Positions 18,802 through 28,105 of a DNA stretch of 64,000 nt are shown one piece after another. Every line of letters starts with the position of its first letter. The stretch's first letter is position 1. The position numbers and the translations under genes are program-made. Under the pieces are notes generated by a model. It ran no database searches. It was not told the DNA's origin and saw only the letters and a program-made list of their open reading frames with translations. Source of the DNA: Paenibacillus gyeongsangnamensis (GTDB lineage: Bacteria > Bacillota > Bacilli > Paenibacillales > NBRC-103111); NCBI RefSeq assembly GCF_027533625.1, contig NZ_JAQAGZ010000004.1, forward strand, positions 248,001 through 312,000, in the 5' to 3' direction.

Positions 18802-19616
18802 TATGCCCCCTCGCTTCTTACAGCTAACTGTTGGAGCGCATTCTTGATTTCTTTCAATTGCGTATCGATACGGGCATCGATGCTTCCGAAGGTCGAACGG
18901 ACGACACAGCCGTGATCGTGGACCGAAGCGTCCGGAATAATTTGCAGCTCCGCCTGGGAATCAATATGCAACAAGAGCTCGTCTCTTGCGTCTTGTATGT
19001 ATGTGAAATGTGCCGGCGATACGCAGAGGGTGATAATGCCTTTCTCCCGCCGTCTGGCCAACACCTCGCCGATAAGCTGCGTCACCCATTCGGATTCTAC
19101 CGTCAGCTGGCGACGAACGATCTTCTCTGCGATGGAGCAGCTGAGCTCGATTAAGAACGGTTCCGACTCTTGAACGATTTGCTGCTTCAGAATGTAGGCT
19201 TGCTCCAGAATTTGCGACGCTTCCTGCAGCATAGACTCATATTTTTCTTGAAGCTCCTGTTCGGCTTGCGCGAGCCCTTCCTGATAGCCTTGGCGGAAGC
19301 CTTCTTCCCTTGCATGATCGGCGGCGTCATGATCCTCCTGTCGGCGGCTGTGCCACCAGGCATCGATCTCCGATTGCGCTTGTTCCTTCAGGGCAGCGGC
19401 CTCATCCATTGCGGCGCGAACCTGCTCTTCAGCGAACGATTGCGCGTCGGTCAGGATCTGGTCTTTCATCCGCATGGCCTGCTCCAGCGCTTCCTGCTCC
19501 TCAAGCGATACTTCGTTGTCGGAGCGTTCCTGATGGAGAACGGGTGAAGCCGGGTGTTCTACAAGAACCGTATCTTCCTTAGCTACATATTGGAAAAACT
19601 TGATGACATTAGACAA
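18801..19616 (-). CDS. fliH: FliH, regulator of the FliI ATPase
   Basis: A 271-aa, Glu/Gln/Ala-rich coiled-coil protein with a C-terminal domain like the V/F-ATPase stator (conserved region around CSIAEKIVRRQLTVE). It binds FliI and tethers it to the C ring. I prefer TTG 19616 (MSNVIKFFQYV) because GGAGGAG is 9 bases upstream; the ATG at 19625 directly abuts that site. The gene overlaps the end of fliG by 8 bases. Confidence 0.9.
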   Translation of the reverse strand: MSNVIKFFQYVAKEDTVLVEHPASPVLHQERSDNEVSLEEQEALEQAMRMKDQILTDAQSFAEEQVRAAMDEAAALKEQAQSEIDAWWHSRRQEDHDAADHAREEGFRQGYQEGLAQAEQELQEKYESMLQEASQILEQAYILKQQIVQESEPFLIELSCSIAEKIVRRQLTVESEWVTQLIGEVLARRREKGIITLCVSPAHFTYIQDARDELLLHIDSQAELQIIPDASVHDHGCVVRSTFGSIDARIDTQLKEIKNALQQLAVRSEGA

Positions 19617-20628
19617 TAATATCATCTCCTCCGCCGCGTGCGATAATGATCTCGCCGGCTTCTTCCAAACGACGAATGGTTGCTACGATACGGGTTTGGG
19701 CTTCCTCTACGTCACGGAGACGAACAGGACCCATGTATTCCATCTCTTCTCGGAACGTCTCGGCCATCCGTTTGGACATGTTCTTGAAGATGGCCTCGCG
19801 CACTTCTTCGCTGGCGACTTTAAGCGCAAGCTGCAGGTCGGCGTTCTCGATATCGCGAATGATCCGTTGGATGGAACGGTTGTCGATATTGACGATGTCC
19901 TCGAAAACGAACATCCGTTTCTTGATTTCCTCGGCCAGCTCGGGATCCTGAATTTCCAAAGAATCGAGAATCGTTCTTTCCGTCCCCCGGTCGACGCCGT
20001 TCAATATTTGAACTACCGCCGTGATGCCGCCGGCATTCGTGTAGTCCTGGGTTACTGTGGCGGACAGTTTCTGCTCCAGCACCCGCTCCACTTGGCTGAT
20101 CACTTCCGGCGAGGTGCTGTCCATTAAGGCGATTCGCTTCGCCACGTCCGCCTGTTTTTCCTGCGGAAGCGAAGAAAGAATGATGGAGGCTTGATCCGGC
20201 TGTAAGTAGGAAAGCACCAACGCAATCGTCTGTGAATTTTCATTCTGAATAAAGTTCAAGATTTGCGCGGGCTCGGCTTTTCTTGCAAAATCGAACGGCC
20301 GCACCTGCAGCGTCGCGGTCAAACGGTTGATGATATCGAAAGCCTTCTGCGAACCGAGCGCTTTTTCCAGGATCTCCTTCGCATACGCGATCCCGCCTTG
20401 CGAGATAAATTCTTGCGCCAAGCAAATTTGATGGAATTCTGCCAAGATCGCGTCCTTCTCGGCATTATCGACCTTGCGGACATTAGCGATTTCCAGTGTG
20501 AGCTGCTCGATTTCCTCGTCCCTGAGATGCTTGAATATTTGAGCGGACACCTCAGGTCCCAAGCTGATCAAAAGAATGGCGGCTTTTTGTCGCCCTGTCA
20601 AACCCGGTTGCTGAACCTTAGCCAACAA
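19609..20628 (-). CDS. fliG: FliG, flagellar motor switch protein
   Basis: A 339-aa three-domain protein. The N-terminal part starts LTGRQKAAILLISLG, the middle carries an EHPQ-equivalent region, and the C-terminal domain has charged helix residues that meet the MotA stator (around DLQLALKVASEEVREAIFKN). It links the MS ring (FliF) to FliM. Length and motifs are normal. Confidence 0.97.
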   Translation of the reverse strand: MLAKVQQPGLTGRQKAAILLISLGPEVSAQIFKHLRDEEIEQLTLEIANVRKVDNAEKDAILAEFHQICLAQEFISQGGIAYAKEILEKALGSQKAFDIINRLTATLQVRPFDFARKAEPAQILNFIQNENSQTIALVLSYLQPDQASIILSSLPQEKQADVAKRIALMDSTSPEVISQVERVLEQKLSATVTQDYTNAGGITAVVQILNGVDRGTERTILDSLEIQDPELAEEIKKRMFVFEDIVNIDNRSIQRIIRDIENADLQLALKVASEEVREAIFKNMSKRMAETFREEMEYMGPVRLRDVEEAQTRIVATIRRLEEAGEIIIARGGGDDIIV

Positions 20629-20637
20629 ACCACACCT

Positions 20638-22233
20638 CTATTCGTCTACTAACCAAGTACGGAGCAGATTTACGAAATCTTCCGGCTTTTTCTTCGCCAG
20701 CTGTTCCAGCTGCTTGCGAACTTGGTTTTCATTGTTAACATTGTCGATATCGATGGTCGGGAACTCCAGCTTCGGCGACTCATCGATCAGTTCTTCCTCC
20801 GCTTTCGCTGCGGCTCTGCGTCTTCTCACCAGCCAGTAGCCTCCGCCGGCCAGAAGCGCGAGCGCCAGACCGCCGAGTCCGCCGTATAACAGCATCGCGT
20901 TGGAATTCGTAAGCGGGCTGGTGTTCGCACGAGCGAACGTATGCGGGAAAACCGACACTTTCTTGGCTAAATCCGCTTCAGGAACAGGTGGATTGTTATC
21001 GGCAAGCGCTGCGCGTACCACATTCGTCACGATTTGTTGGACTGCTGCAATCGTCTGCGGCGTTAAAGAATTCGGATCCGCTGGATTCGGCGGTTCAATC
21101 CCTACATTGATGGTTAAATCTTTTACTACGTATGGCGTAAGCTCGATTTCATTCGTAATCCGGTTGACTTCGTAGTTTACCGTTTTTTGCAGCTCCTCGG
21201 ATTTGGATTTCCCGTTATTGCTGCTGCCCGGATATCCCGGCACATCTGTCGCTCCCGTACCCGGAACGCCGCCTTGCGGCGCGCTGCTGTCGCTGGTATA
21301 GTTTTTGGACAGCTCCTGCACGGAAATTTCGAGCCCCTTCTGATCGACCGTGTTCGGGGCCGTTACCAGCTGTTCCTTCCGCTTCGTCTGGTCAAAGTTC
21401 ATAGTTGAGAACACGCTGACAATGACTTTGTCCTTGCCTAGGATCGAACCTAACATTTGCTGAACGTTACGGGTGACATCGTTTCGAAATTGGTTGTTGA
21501 TTTCAAACTGCTGTACCGCCAAATTGGAAGATCCGCTCACTTTTCCTTTCGATTTGGAATAATCGAGCTGATCGCCGTTCTGATCGGAAATAGTAATGTT
21601 GTCGATCGGCAAGTTCTTCACGCTGTGCGAAACCAGGTTGTACATCGTATCGATCTTGGCTTGATCCAGCGTGTAGCCGGGCTTCACGTTAACAACGACC
21701 GATGCGGACGCTTTTTCCGGTTCGGCCCCTTTGGGAAGAAAGACGCTCTTATCCGGGAAGGTGATCAATACTTTCGAGCTGCTTACCGCATTATTGGAGT
21801 TGATCAGCTGCTGCAGCTCGCCCTGTACCGCGTTGACATATTTGACATCAAACTCGCGGTCCGTATAACCCAGCATGCTCTTCTGATCGAAGGAACCGTA
21901 ACCGACATTGCCGCTTTTGTTCAAGCCTTGCGACTCGACCGCCAGCTTCACGCTTGCCACCTGACTCCGTGGTACGCCGATGCTCTTGCCGTCTTCGCTC
22001 AGCTGGTACGGAATCTTAGCGCTGTCCAGATAGCTTTTGATGGAAGCCGCATCGCTCGGCTGCAGGTTCGTATAAGCCAGCGCATATTCCGTCTTCGAAA
22101 AATTATAGCTGATGATTCCTACCGTCAGCATGATTAATATCACAGTGGCAACAAATGTAAATTTTTGCGTTTTGCTGAATTGGTTCCAATATTGCTTCAT
22201 GCGGTTCCAATATTGGACAAAATTCTCGTTCAC
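20638..22233 (-). CDS. fliF: FliF, MS-ring protein
   Basis: A 531-aa protein with two membrane helices (about 22-43 and 447-468), a YscJ/FliF ring-building domain after the first helix (AYTNLQPSDAASIKSYLD) and a C-terminal cytoplasmic tail that binds FliG (LLRTWLVDE at the end). It is the base on which the export gate and rod are built. Confidence 0.97.
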   Translation of the reverse strand: MNENFVQYWNRMKQYWNQFSKTQKFTFVATVILIMLTVGIISYNFSKTEYALAYTNLQPSDAASIKSYLDSAKIPYQLSEDGKSIGVPRSQVASVKLAVESQGLNKSGNVGYGSFDQKSMLGYTDREFDVKYVNAVQGELQQLINSNNAVSSSKVLITFPDKSVFLPKGAEPEKASASVVVNVKPGYTLDQAKIDTMYNLVSHSVKNLPIDNITISDQNGDQLDYSKSKGKVSGSSNLAVQQFEINNQFRNDVTRNVQQMLGSILGKDKVIVSVFSTMNFDQTKRKEQLVTAPNTVDQKGLEISVQELSKNYTSDSSAPQGGVPGTGATDVPGYPGSSNNGKSKSEELQKTVNYEVNRITNEIELTPYVVKDLTINVGIEPPNPADPNSLTPQTIAAVQQIVTNVVRAALADNNPPVPEADLAKKVSVFPHTFARANTSPLTNSNAMLLYGGLGGLALALLAGGGYWLVRRRRAAAKAEEELIDESPKLEFPTIDIDNVNNENQVRKQLEQLAKKKPEDFVNLLRTWLVDE

Positions 22234-22276
22234 CTTTTCACCCCATCTGAAGAACAGTCGCTAGCCTATGCCGGAA

Positions 22277-22573
22277 TCAGACCTGAGTTCTCATAATTTC
22301 CTGATATGCCTCGATGACTTTATTGCGAACCTGTACGGTCAATTCCAGTCCAAGCGACGCCTTCTCGGAAGCGATCGTCAATTGATGGACATCGGAAATT
22401 TCTCCTTTGACGAATTGCTGGTTCAATTGATCTACAGCCGTTTGCTGCGCGTTCAGGTTGCTGATGGCTTCGTTCAGGAATTTGCCGAACTGATCCGTCA
22501 CCTCGGCTGCGCTTAGGCTCTTAGGTGCGGCATCCGTGCCGATCTGAGGCTGCAGGTTAATTTTATTGATCAT
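22277..22573 (-). CDS. fliE: FliE, rod/MS-ring junction protein
   Basis: A 98-aa protein with the family core FGKFLNEAISNLNAQQ and a C-terminal LTVQVRNKVIEAYQEIMRTQV. It joins FliF to the rod and is an early export substrate. It is located between flgC and fliF as in Bacillus. Confidence 0.95.
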   Translation of the reverse strand: MINKINLQPQIGTDAAPKSLSAAEVTDQFGKFLNEAISNLNAQQTAVDQLNQQFVKGEISDVHQLTIASEKASLGLELTVQVRNKVIEAYQEIMRTQV

Positions 22574-22606
22574 AACGAGTCCCCTTTATTGAGAAAAATG
22601 ATGTGC

Positions 22607-23053
22607 CTATCTCCCGATTTCGAGCGCTTTGGTGATCATGCTTTTGGATGCGTTGAGTGCCGTTACGTTCGCTTCATAGGAACGGGTTGCCGATATCATA
22701 TCCACCATTTCTTTAAGCACGTCCACATTCGGCATCATAACAAAGCCATTCTCGTCTGCATCCGGATGCGAAGGATTGTAGACCTGCTTAAAGGGAGATT
22801 GATCGTCGGTAACCTTGGTTACACGAACGCCATCTCCAGCCCCTCCGTTCATTGCATCCTGAAGCGCATCGGCGAAAGCAGGCTTCTTCGGTTCGATGGT
22901 CACCAGCTTTCTCTGGTACGGCATCCACTTGCCGTTTACCAACCTGGCTCGGGTTGAATCCGCATTTGCAATGTTGGAGGAAATGACATCCATACGAAAC
23001 CGCTGAGCCGTTAATGCCGAAGAGCTGATATCGAAACCGTTAGTCAGTCTCAT
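22607..23053 (-). CDS. flgC: FlgC, proximal rod protein
   Basis: A 148-aa rod protein with the N-terminal signature FDISSSALTAQRFRMDVISS-NIAN and the C-terminal helix EMVDMISATRSYEANVTALN. It polymerises with FlgB to form the proximal rod. It lies 6 bp downstream of flgB. Confidence 0.96.
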   Translation of the reverse strand: MRLTNGFDISSSALTAQRFRMDVISSNIANADSTRARLVNGKWMPYQRKLVTIEPKKPAFADALQDAMNGGAGDGVRVTKVTDDQSPFKQVYNPSHPDADENGFVMMPNVDVLKEMVDMISATRSYEANVTALNASKSMITKALEIGR

Positions 23054-23059
23054 GGTTTA

Positions 23060-23458
23060 TCATTTTCCTCCAATCGCCGTACGGGCTTGTTTGATCTGAT
23101 TGTTTATTTCCTGAACCATGACATTATATCTTAGCTGGTTTTTGGCCATCAGCGACATCTCGTAGTCGATGTCCACGTTATTCAGGTTGTTGTTGATCAT
23201 GGACCCGTTGTCTTGAATAATTTGCGGACCGGGCTGTGCCGGACGTCCGATCACGAAATGTCTCGGATCGGTTCGGTAGCCTTCGAGTGTCTTGCCGTTC
23301 ATCTCTTGCTGAAGCAGCTCCTCGAACTTCACTTCCGAGCGTTTAAAGTAAGGCGTGTCGACATTTGCAATGTTGTCCGCGATCACCTTCTGGCGGAGCG
23401 TGGACGCGTCAAGCGAGCGTTCCATGAGCTGAAAGCTTGGATTGTTTAGAATATTCAA
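23060..23458 (-). CDS. flgB: FlgB, proximal rod protein; first gene of the fla/che operon
   Basis: A 132-aa rod protein with RQKVIADNIANVDTPYFKRS in the N-terminal half and a C-terminal NQLRYNVMVQEINNQI helix. The start is TTG (MNILNNPSF) with only a weak ribosome site (GTGGGAAATGA). As the first gene after a 366-bp spacer with a terminator, it probably heads the operon. Confidence 0.95.
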   Translation of the reverse strand: MNILNNPSFQLMERSLDASTLRQKVIADNIANVDTPYFKRSEVKFEELLQQEMNGKTLEGYRTDPRHFVIGRPAQPGPQIIQDNGSMINNNLNNVDIDYEMSLMAKNQLRYNVMVQEINNQIKQARTAIGGK

Positions 23459-23644
23459 GAGTCATTTCCCACTTTCAATTGGATGATCTTGTAATTGATC
23501 TTGTAACACTTATTCAACAGCCCGAGTACAATATCCTCCTTTCTTCGACATCTTTGCCCAAAAAAAATATTGCCTGACTGTCACAAATTGTAGTAAACAA
23601 GAACTATATCTATATTGAGAGAATATGAAAATTATTACAATATG

Positions 23645-23670
23645 AAAAAAGCCCTATATTTTCATATAGG
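23645..23670 (-). terminator. Rho-independent terminator after codY
   Basis: On the minus strand CCTATAT-gaaa-ATATAGG-GC is followed by TTTTTT. It lies between codY and flgB and should separate codY transcription from the flagellar operon. Confidence 0.85.
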
Positions 23671-23709
23671 ACCCTATTATTGCCTTTGAAATTTTTGTAA
23701 ATCGTCCAG

Positions 23710-23757
23710 GATAAACGGCTACGCCGTCCTTGTCTTACAAGGACCAGCGCGTTTATC
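23710..23757 (-). other. Nested perfect inverted repeats between codY and its terminator
   Basis: Outer arms 23710-23717 (gataaacg) and 23750-23757 (cgtttatc) enclose inner arms 23726-23733 (gtccttgt) and 23737-23744 (acaaggac) with a 3-nt loop. Both stems are 8 bp and perfect. There is no U-tract, so this is not a simple terminator. Function unknown. Confidence 0.7.
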
Positions 23758-23824
23758 AAGGTTGATACGAAGCTATAAGCCCGCGAAAAACTTATAAATT
23801 CTTATCAACTGAAAAATGGACAAA

Positions 23825-24598
23825 TTATAGCTTTACGCTTTGAATGCCTTGCATTAACTGATCGTTCAGGATGCGAATGTACGTTCCCTTCATGCCGAGG
23901 GAGCGGGTTTCGATTACGCCGGCGCTCTCCAATTTTCTGAGGGCATTGACAATCACGGATCGAGTGATTCCGACACGATCCGCAATTTTGCTGGCAACCA
24001 GCAAGCCTTCCGTTCCTTCAAGCTGCTCGAAGATGTGTTCAACCGCTTCCAGCTCGCTGAACGAAAGCGAACCGACCGCCACTTGAACTACGGCCTTGCT
24101 GCGCGCCTCGATCTCAATTTGCTCCGCTTTCTCGCGCAAAATCTCCATGGCCACCACCGTCGAACCGTATTCTGCCAAAATCAGGTCGTCGTCAATAAAC
24201 GGACTTTCCCGTTTGGTTAAGATTAGCGTCCCAAGCCTTTCCCCTCCGCCGACGACCGGCACGACAGTAATCTTGAATTCACTTTCCGCCGCATGCGCGC
24301 CGAAGACGTCGAAAGAACTGCCGCCTTCCAGGTTGGAGGAGGTCTCCTCCACCTTCAGCAGCAGCTGATTGTATTCCGGCGGGAAACGGTTTTCCTGCAG
24401 AAACGCTTCTCCGGTCCCTGTTTCCTCCTCCCCCGATACGTAAGCGCAGCCCAGCACCTTTCCTTTCCGGCTGACGACGAAGATATCGGCATGAAGGATA
24501 TCGCTAAGGACGCCGGCCATATCCCTGAAGCTGACCGGATTCCCCGCTTCTTTCTGCAGCAGCTTGTTCAGCCTTCTCGTTTTCATTAACAAGGTCAT
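23825..24598 (-). CDS. codY: CodY, GTP/branched-chain amino acid-sensing repressor
   Basis: A 257-aa protein with an N-terminal GAF domain (about 1-155) that binds Ile/Leu/Val, a linker helix and a C-terminal winged helix (about 202-240) with the recognition helix sequence [19 protein letters not shown]. It is a global nutritional regulator. I start at ATG 24598 ([11 protein letters not shown]) because GGGAGGC is 7 bases upstream; the length then fits the family (259 aa in B. subtilis). Confidence 0.97.
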   Translation of the reverse strand: MTLLMKTRRLNKLLQKEAGNPVSFRDMAGVLSDILHADIFVVSRKGKVLGCAYVSGEEETGTGEAFLQENRFPPEYNQLLLKVEETSSNLEGGSSFDVFGAHAAESEFKITVVPVVGGGERLGTLILTKRESPFIDDDLILAEYGSTVVAMEILREKAEQIEIEARSKAVVQVAVGSLSFSELEAVEHIFEQLEGTEGLLVASKIADRVGITRSVIVNALRKLESAGVIETRSLGMKGTYIRILNDQLMQGIQSVKL

Positions 24599-24622
24599 CA
24601 AATTTGCCTCCCATGGCGACAA

Positions 24623-26020
24623 TTACAATATATATTGGCTTAAATCGCGGTTCTGCACGATGCCCGATAGCTTCTCACGGACATACTCCGGCGAGATGAC
24701 GATTTGTTCAAGCGTAATTTCGGGCGCTTCGAAGGATAGGTCCTCCAGAAGCTTTTCCAGAATCGTATGAAGCCGCCGAGCACCGATATTATCCGTATTC
24801 TGATTAACCTCGGCCGCAATTCTCGCAATTTCTACAATGGCTTCGTCGGAGAATTGGATCCGGATCCCTTCGGTCTCCAGCAGAGCCGTGTACTGCTTCG
24901 TCAGCGCATTCTTAGGCTCCCGCAGAATGAGCACAAAGTCCTGTTGACTTAAACTGCTGAGCTCCACCCGGATCGGGAACCGCCCTTGAAGCTCCGGGAT
25001 CAGATCGGAAGGCTTCGCAATATGAAACGCGCCGGCCGCCATAAACAAAATATAATCGGTCTTCACCGGACCGTATTTGGTCATGATCGTTGAGCCTTCG
25101 ACAATCGGCAGAATGTCCCGCTGAACGCCTTCCCGGGAAACGTCGGGCCCGCTGCCGCGGCCGGAGCTGCATATTTTATCGATCTCGTCGATGAAAATGA
25201 TCCCGTCCTGCTCCGCGCGGCGCACCGACTCCTGAATGACTTCGTCCATATCCAGCAGCTTCTGCGCTTCTTCCTGCGTCAGCGCCTTGCGCGCTTCTTT
25301 GACGGGAAGTTTACGCTTCTTCGTGCGCTTCGGCATAAGGCTGCCGAACAGCTCCTGCATATTCATGCCCGCCTGCTCATTGCCCTGCCCCGCAAGCATA
25401 TCCAGCATCGATGGCGTATGGTCCTCCACCTCGATTTCCACCAATTGGTTCTCCAGCTCCCCCCGGAGCAGCTTCTCCCTCATTTCCTGACGCCGGGAAA
25501 GCAAGGAGGCGTCAACCTCGGTGTCTGCATCCGACGGTGCCGCTCCCTGCTGGCCGAACAGCATCTCCAGAGGATTGCGCTGTGACTTCGGCTTCGCCGG
25601 ATTGGGAACCAAAAGCGTCACGATGCGGTCGTTGGCCAATTGCTCGGCACGGTCCTTCAGCTTCTCCGTCTTCTCGAGCTTGACCATCCGGATGGACGTT
25701 TCCACCAAATCCCGGACCATGGATTCCACATCGCGCCCGACATAACCGACCTCGGTAAACTTCGTCGCCTCCACCTTAATAAAGGGCGCGTTCACCAGTT
25801 TGGCCAGCCTGCGGGCAATTTCGGTCTTGCCGACGCCGGTCGGTCCGATCATCAGAATGTTCTTGGGAACGATCTCCTCGCGGAGCGACTCTTCCAATAG
25901 GCTTCTCCGGTACCGGTTGCGCAGCGCAACGGCTACCGATTTCTTGGCTTGCTTCTGACCGACGATATATTTGTCCAACTCGACTACAATTTGTTTAGGG
26001 GTCCATGCTTGAGGCTTCAA
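24623..26020 (-). CDS. hslU: HslU (ClpY), AAA+ unfoldase of the HslUV protease
   Basis: A 465-aa AAA+ ATPase with Walker [10 protein letters not shown], the pore loop EVGYVGRD, Walker [11 protein letters not shown] and an intermediate I-domain (about 110-240) that is Gln/Glu-rich. It feeds unfolded proteins to HslV. I prefer TTG 26020 ([12 protein letters not shown]), 9 bases after GGGGAGG; another TTG at 26029 abuts the ribosome site. Confidence 0.96.
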   Translation of the reverse strand: MKPQAWTPKQIVVELDKYIVGQKQAKKSVAVALRNRYRRSLLEESLREEIVPKNILMIGPTGVGKTEIARRLAKLVNAPFIKVEATKFTEVGYVGRDVESMVRDLVETSIRMVKLEKTEKLKDRAEQLANDRIVTLLVPNPAKPKSQRNPLEMLFGQQGAAPSDADTEVDASLLSRRQEMREKLLRGELENQLVEIEVEDHTPSMLDMLAGQGNEQAGMNMQELFGSLMPKRTKKRKLPVKEARKALTQEEAQKLLDMDEVIQESVRRAEQDGIIFIDEIDKICSSGRGSGPDVSREGVQRDILPIVEGSTIMTKYGPVKTDYILFMAAGAFHIAKPSDLIPELQGRFPIRVELSSLSQQDFVLILREPKNALTKQYTALLETEGIRIQFSDEAIVEIARIAAEVNQNTDNIGARRLHTILEKLLEDLSFEAPEITLEQIVISPEYVREKLSGIVQNRDLSQYIL

Positions 26021-26038
26021 CCGAAACAACCTCCCCGA

Positions 26039-26584
26039 TTATTCGATTTCTTCAACAATGATGTTATGATTCGTAAATACGCAGATGTCCGCCGCCATCG
26101 TCAGTGCGGCATGGGCGATGTCCTTGGCGCTCATCGACGGCGCGTAACGGTGCAGGGCCCTTCCCGCAGCCAGCGCAAAGCTTCCGCCCGAGCCGATGGC
26201 CAGAATGCCGTCGTCCGGTTCGATCACTTCGCCGTTCCCCGACAGCAGCAGAAGCCCCGTGCGGTCCATGACGATCATCATCGCTTCGAGCCTGCGCAGC
26301 ACACGGTCCTGCCGCCAATCCTTGGTCAGCTCCACGGCGGAGCGCTGCAAATTGCCGTGATGCTCTTCCAGCTTCGCTTCGAATTTCTCGAACAGCGTAA
26401 TCGCATCCGCTACGGAACCGGCGAATCCGGCGATCACGTTGCCGCGGTACAGTCTTCTTACCTTCTTGGCCTGGCTCTTCATCACCATACTGTTGCCGAA
26501 GGTCACCTGTCCGTCACCGGCGATGGCACCCTTGCCCTGATGACGGATCGCAAAGATCGTCGTAGCGTGAAAGGTTTGCTCCAT
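26039..26584 (-). CDS. hslV: HslV (ClpQ), proteasome-like peptidase
   Basis: A 181-aa N-terminal-nucleophile hydrolase, the B. subtilis ClpQ length, with [20 protein letters not shown] at the N terminus and [20 protein letters not shown] 26584 follows GGAGGAGG by 9 bases. The mature N terminus is uncertain: E. coli HslV starts at the Thr of TT, while Bacillus ClpQ keeps a short extension with an N-terminal Ser; here the extension reads MEQTFHA, so Thr4 or Thr8 could be the nucleophile. Confidence 0.95.
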   Translation of the reverse strand: MEQTFHATTIFAIRHQGKGAIAGDGQVTFGNSMVMKSQAKKVRRLYRGNVIAGFAGSVADAITLFEKFEAKLEEHHGNLQRSAVELTKDWRQDRVLRRLEAMMIVMDRTGLLLLSGNGEVIEPDDGILAIGSGGSFALAAGRALHRYAPSMSAKDIAHAALTMAADICVFTNHNIIVEEIE

Positions 26585-26611
26585 AACCGCTTCCTCCTCC
26601 ATTCAAGACGA

Positions 26612-26714
26612 AAACTAAGCCGAACCAGCTTAGTTTGGAATATTGCTGCCATATAGAAGAACAAGCAGCAACAATCGTTTCCATTGCTGCTGCTTTCTTA
26701 GCACAAAAATTATA
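26612..26714 (-). promoter_or_regulatory. hslV 5' region: two hairpins and a possible -10
   Basis: Minus strand: TATAAT at 26714-26709 is a plausible -10 (no good -35 seen). Downstream are an 8-bp hairpin (26663-26670 with 26688-26695, extended by an inner CAAT/ATTG) and a 9-bp hairpin (26612-26620 with 26628-26636) that is followed by a TTTTCGTCTT tract just before the hslV ribosome site. The second could act as an attenuator or as the trmFO-operon terminator. Confidence 0.45.
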
Positions 26715-26731
26715 CTATCATAGTCCGGCAA

Positions 26732-28060
26732 TCATTTACAAGCCGAATTGTATTCATTTTGTGAAAAATTCTGAATTTTCTCAATTGCCCGATGAGCGAT
26801 CGCTTCGTTCTTCAGCTTCTTGTTCCTAATTTTTTCCTCAAGCGGCAGAAACAGCCCGAAATTCGCATTCATCGGCTGGAAATGGTTGAAGTCCGCTGTG
26901 GTAATATAATTTGCCATACTACCGAGAGCGGTGTCCTGAGGCAGCACCAACGGCTCCAGGCCCTTGGCGTAGCGGGCGGCGTTTAGCCCTGCGATCAAAC
27001 CCGAAGCGGCGGATTCCACATAGCCTTCGACACCGGTCATTTGGCCGGCGAAGAACAGGTTGTCGCGACCCTTGAACTGATACGTCGGCTTCAGCAGCTT
27101 CGGAGAATTAATGAACGTATTGCGGTGCATCACGCCATAGCGGACGAACTCAGCCTGCTCAAGGCCAGGGATAAGCGAAAGCACCCGCTTCTGCTCTCCC
27201 CACTTCAAATGCGTTTGAAAGCCGACCAGATTAAACAGCGTGCCAGCGGCATTATCCTGACGAAGCTGAACGACGGCGTAAGGCAGGGTGCCGGTGTGCG
27301 GGTTCACGAGACCGACCGGCTTCATCGGACCGAACAGGACGGTTTGACGCCCGCGTGAAGCTATAACCTCAATCGGCATGCACCCTTCGAAGTAAATCTC
27401 CTTCTCGAATTCTTTCACCGGCGCCGTTTCGGCGGAAATGAGCGCCTCGTAGAAGACGTTGAACTCCTCTTCCGACATCGGACAGTTCAGGTAGGCGGCC
27501 TCTCCTTTATCGTAACGGGAAGCCAGGTATACCTTGCTCATGTCGATGGAATCCTTCTCTACGATCGGCGCGGCCGCATCGTAGAAGTAAAGATAGTCCT
27601 CCCCGGTAAGCTCCTGCAGGTGCTTCGACAAAGCGGGGGATGTCAGCGGCCCCGTCGCGACGACGGTAATGCCGTCCGGCAGTCCTTCGAGCTCCTCGTT
27701 GCGCACCTCGATCAGCGGGTGATTCCGAAGCAGGGAAGTCACCTCGTCCGAGAAGCCGTCACGATCCACGGCCAGCGCGCCGCCGGCGGGAACCGCATGC
27801 TTATCCGCCGCACGAAGGATGATCGATTGGAGGATTCTCATTTCTTCCTTCAATACGCCTACGGCGTTCGTCAGCCCGTTGGCCCGCAGCGAATTGCTGC
27901 ACACCAGCTCGGCGAATTTATCGGAGATGTGCGCCGGTGTTTTTTTCACCGGACGCATTTCATACAGAATCACGGGCACGCCCTGGCTGGCAATTTGCCA
28001 AGCGGCTTCGCTGCCGGCCAGTCCGGCTCCGATTACAGTTACTTTTGGTACGTCTTGCAC
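26732..28060 (-). CDS. trmFO: TrmFO, folate/FAD-dependent tRNA(m5U54) methyltransferase
   Basis: A 442-aa flavoprotein (Gid) that makes m5U at position 54 of tRNA using methylene-tetrahydrofolate. The N-terminal dinucleotide motif [13 protein letters not shown] binds FAD, and [13 protein letters not shown] contains the conserved Cys of the family; [20 protein letters not shown] is the C-terminal signature. The start is GTG with GGGAGC 9 bases upstream. It follows topA by 45 bp. Confidence 0.96.
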   Translation of the reverse strand: MQDVPKVTVIGAGLAGSEAAWQIASQGVPVILYEMRPVKKTPAHISDKFAELVCSNSLRANGLTNAVGVLKEEMRILQSIILRAADKHAVPAGGALAVDRDGFSDEVTSLLRNHPLIEVRNEELEGLPDGITVVATGPLTSPALSKHLQELTGEDYLYFYDAAAPIVEKDSIDMSKVYLASRYDKGEAAYLNCPMSEEEFNVFYEALISAETAPVKEFEKEIYFEGCMPIEVIASRGRQTVLFGPMKPVGLVNPHTGTLPYAVVQLRQDNAAGTLFNLVGFQTHLKWGEQKRVLSLIPGLEQAEFVRYGVMHRNTFINSPKLLKPTYQFKGRDNLFFAGQMTGVEGYVESAASGLIAGLNAARYAKGLEPLVLPQDTALGSMANYITTADFNHFQPMNANFGLFLPLEEKIRNKKLKNEAIAHRAIEKIQNFSQNEYNSACK

Positions 28061-28105
28061 TTTCCATTGCTCCCTTCAAACGTAAGACCGAGGCAAGCCG
28101 GCTGT

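Larger units (their letters stand above)
23459..23824 (-). promoter_or_regulatory. codY-flgB spacer: probable fla/che leader and promoter region
   Basis: This 366-bp gene-free stretch separates codY from flgB. From the codY side it holds a nested hairpin (23710-23757), a Rho-independent terminator (23645-23670) and then about 180 bp of AT-rich leader. A TACAAT -10-like hexamer is visible on the minus strand near 23595, but I see no convincing -35 box and no clear SigD box, so no promoter is placed. In B. subtilis the fla/che promoters lie in the equivalent spacer. Confidence 0.5.
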
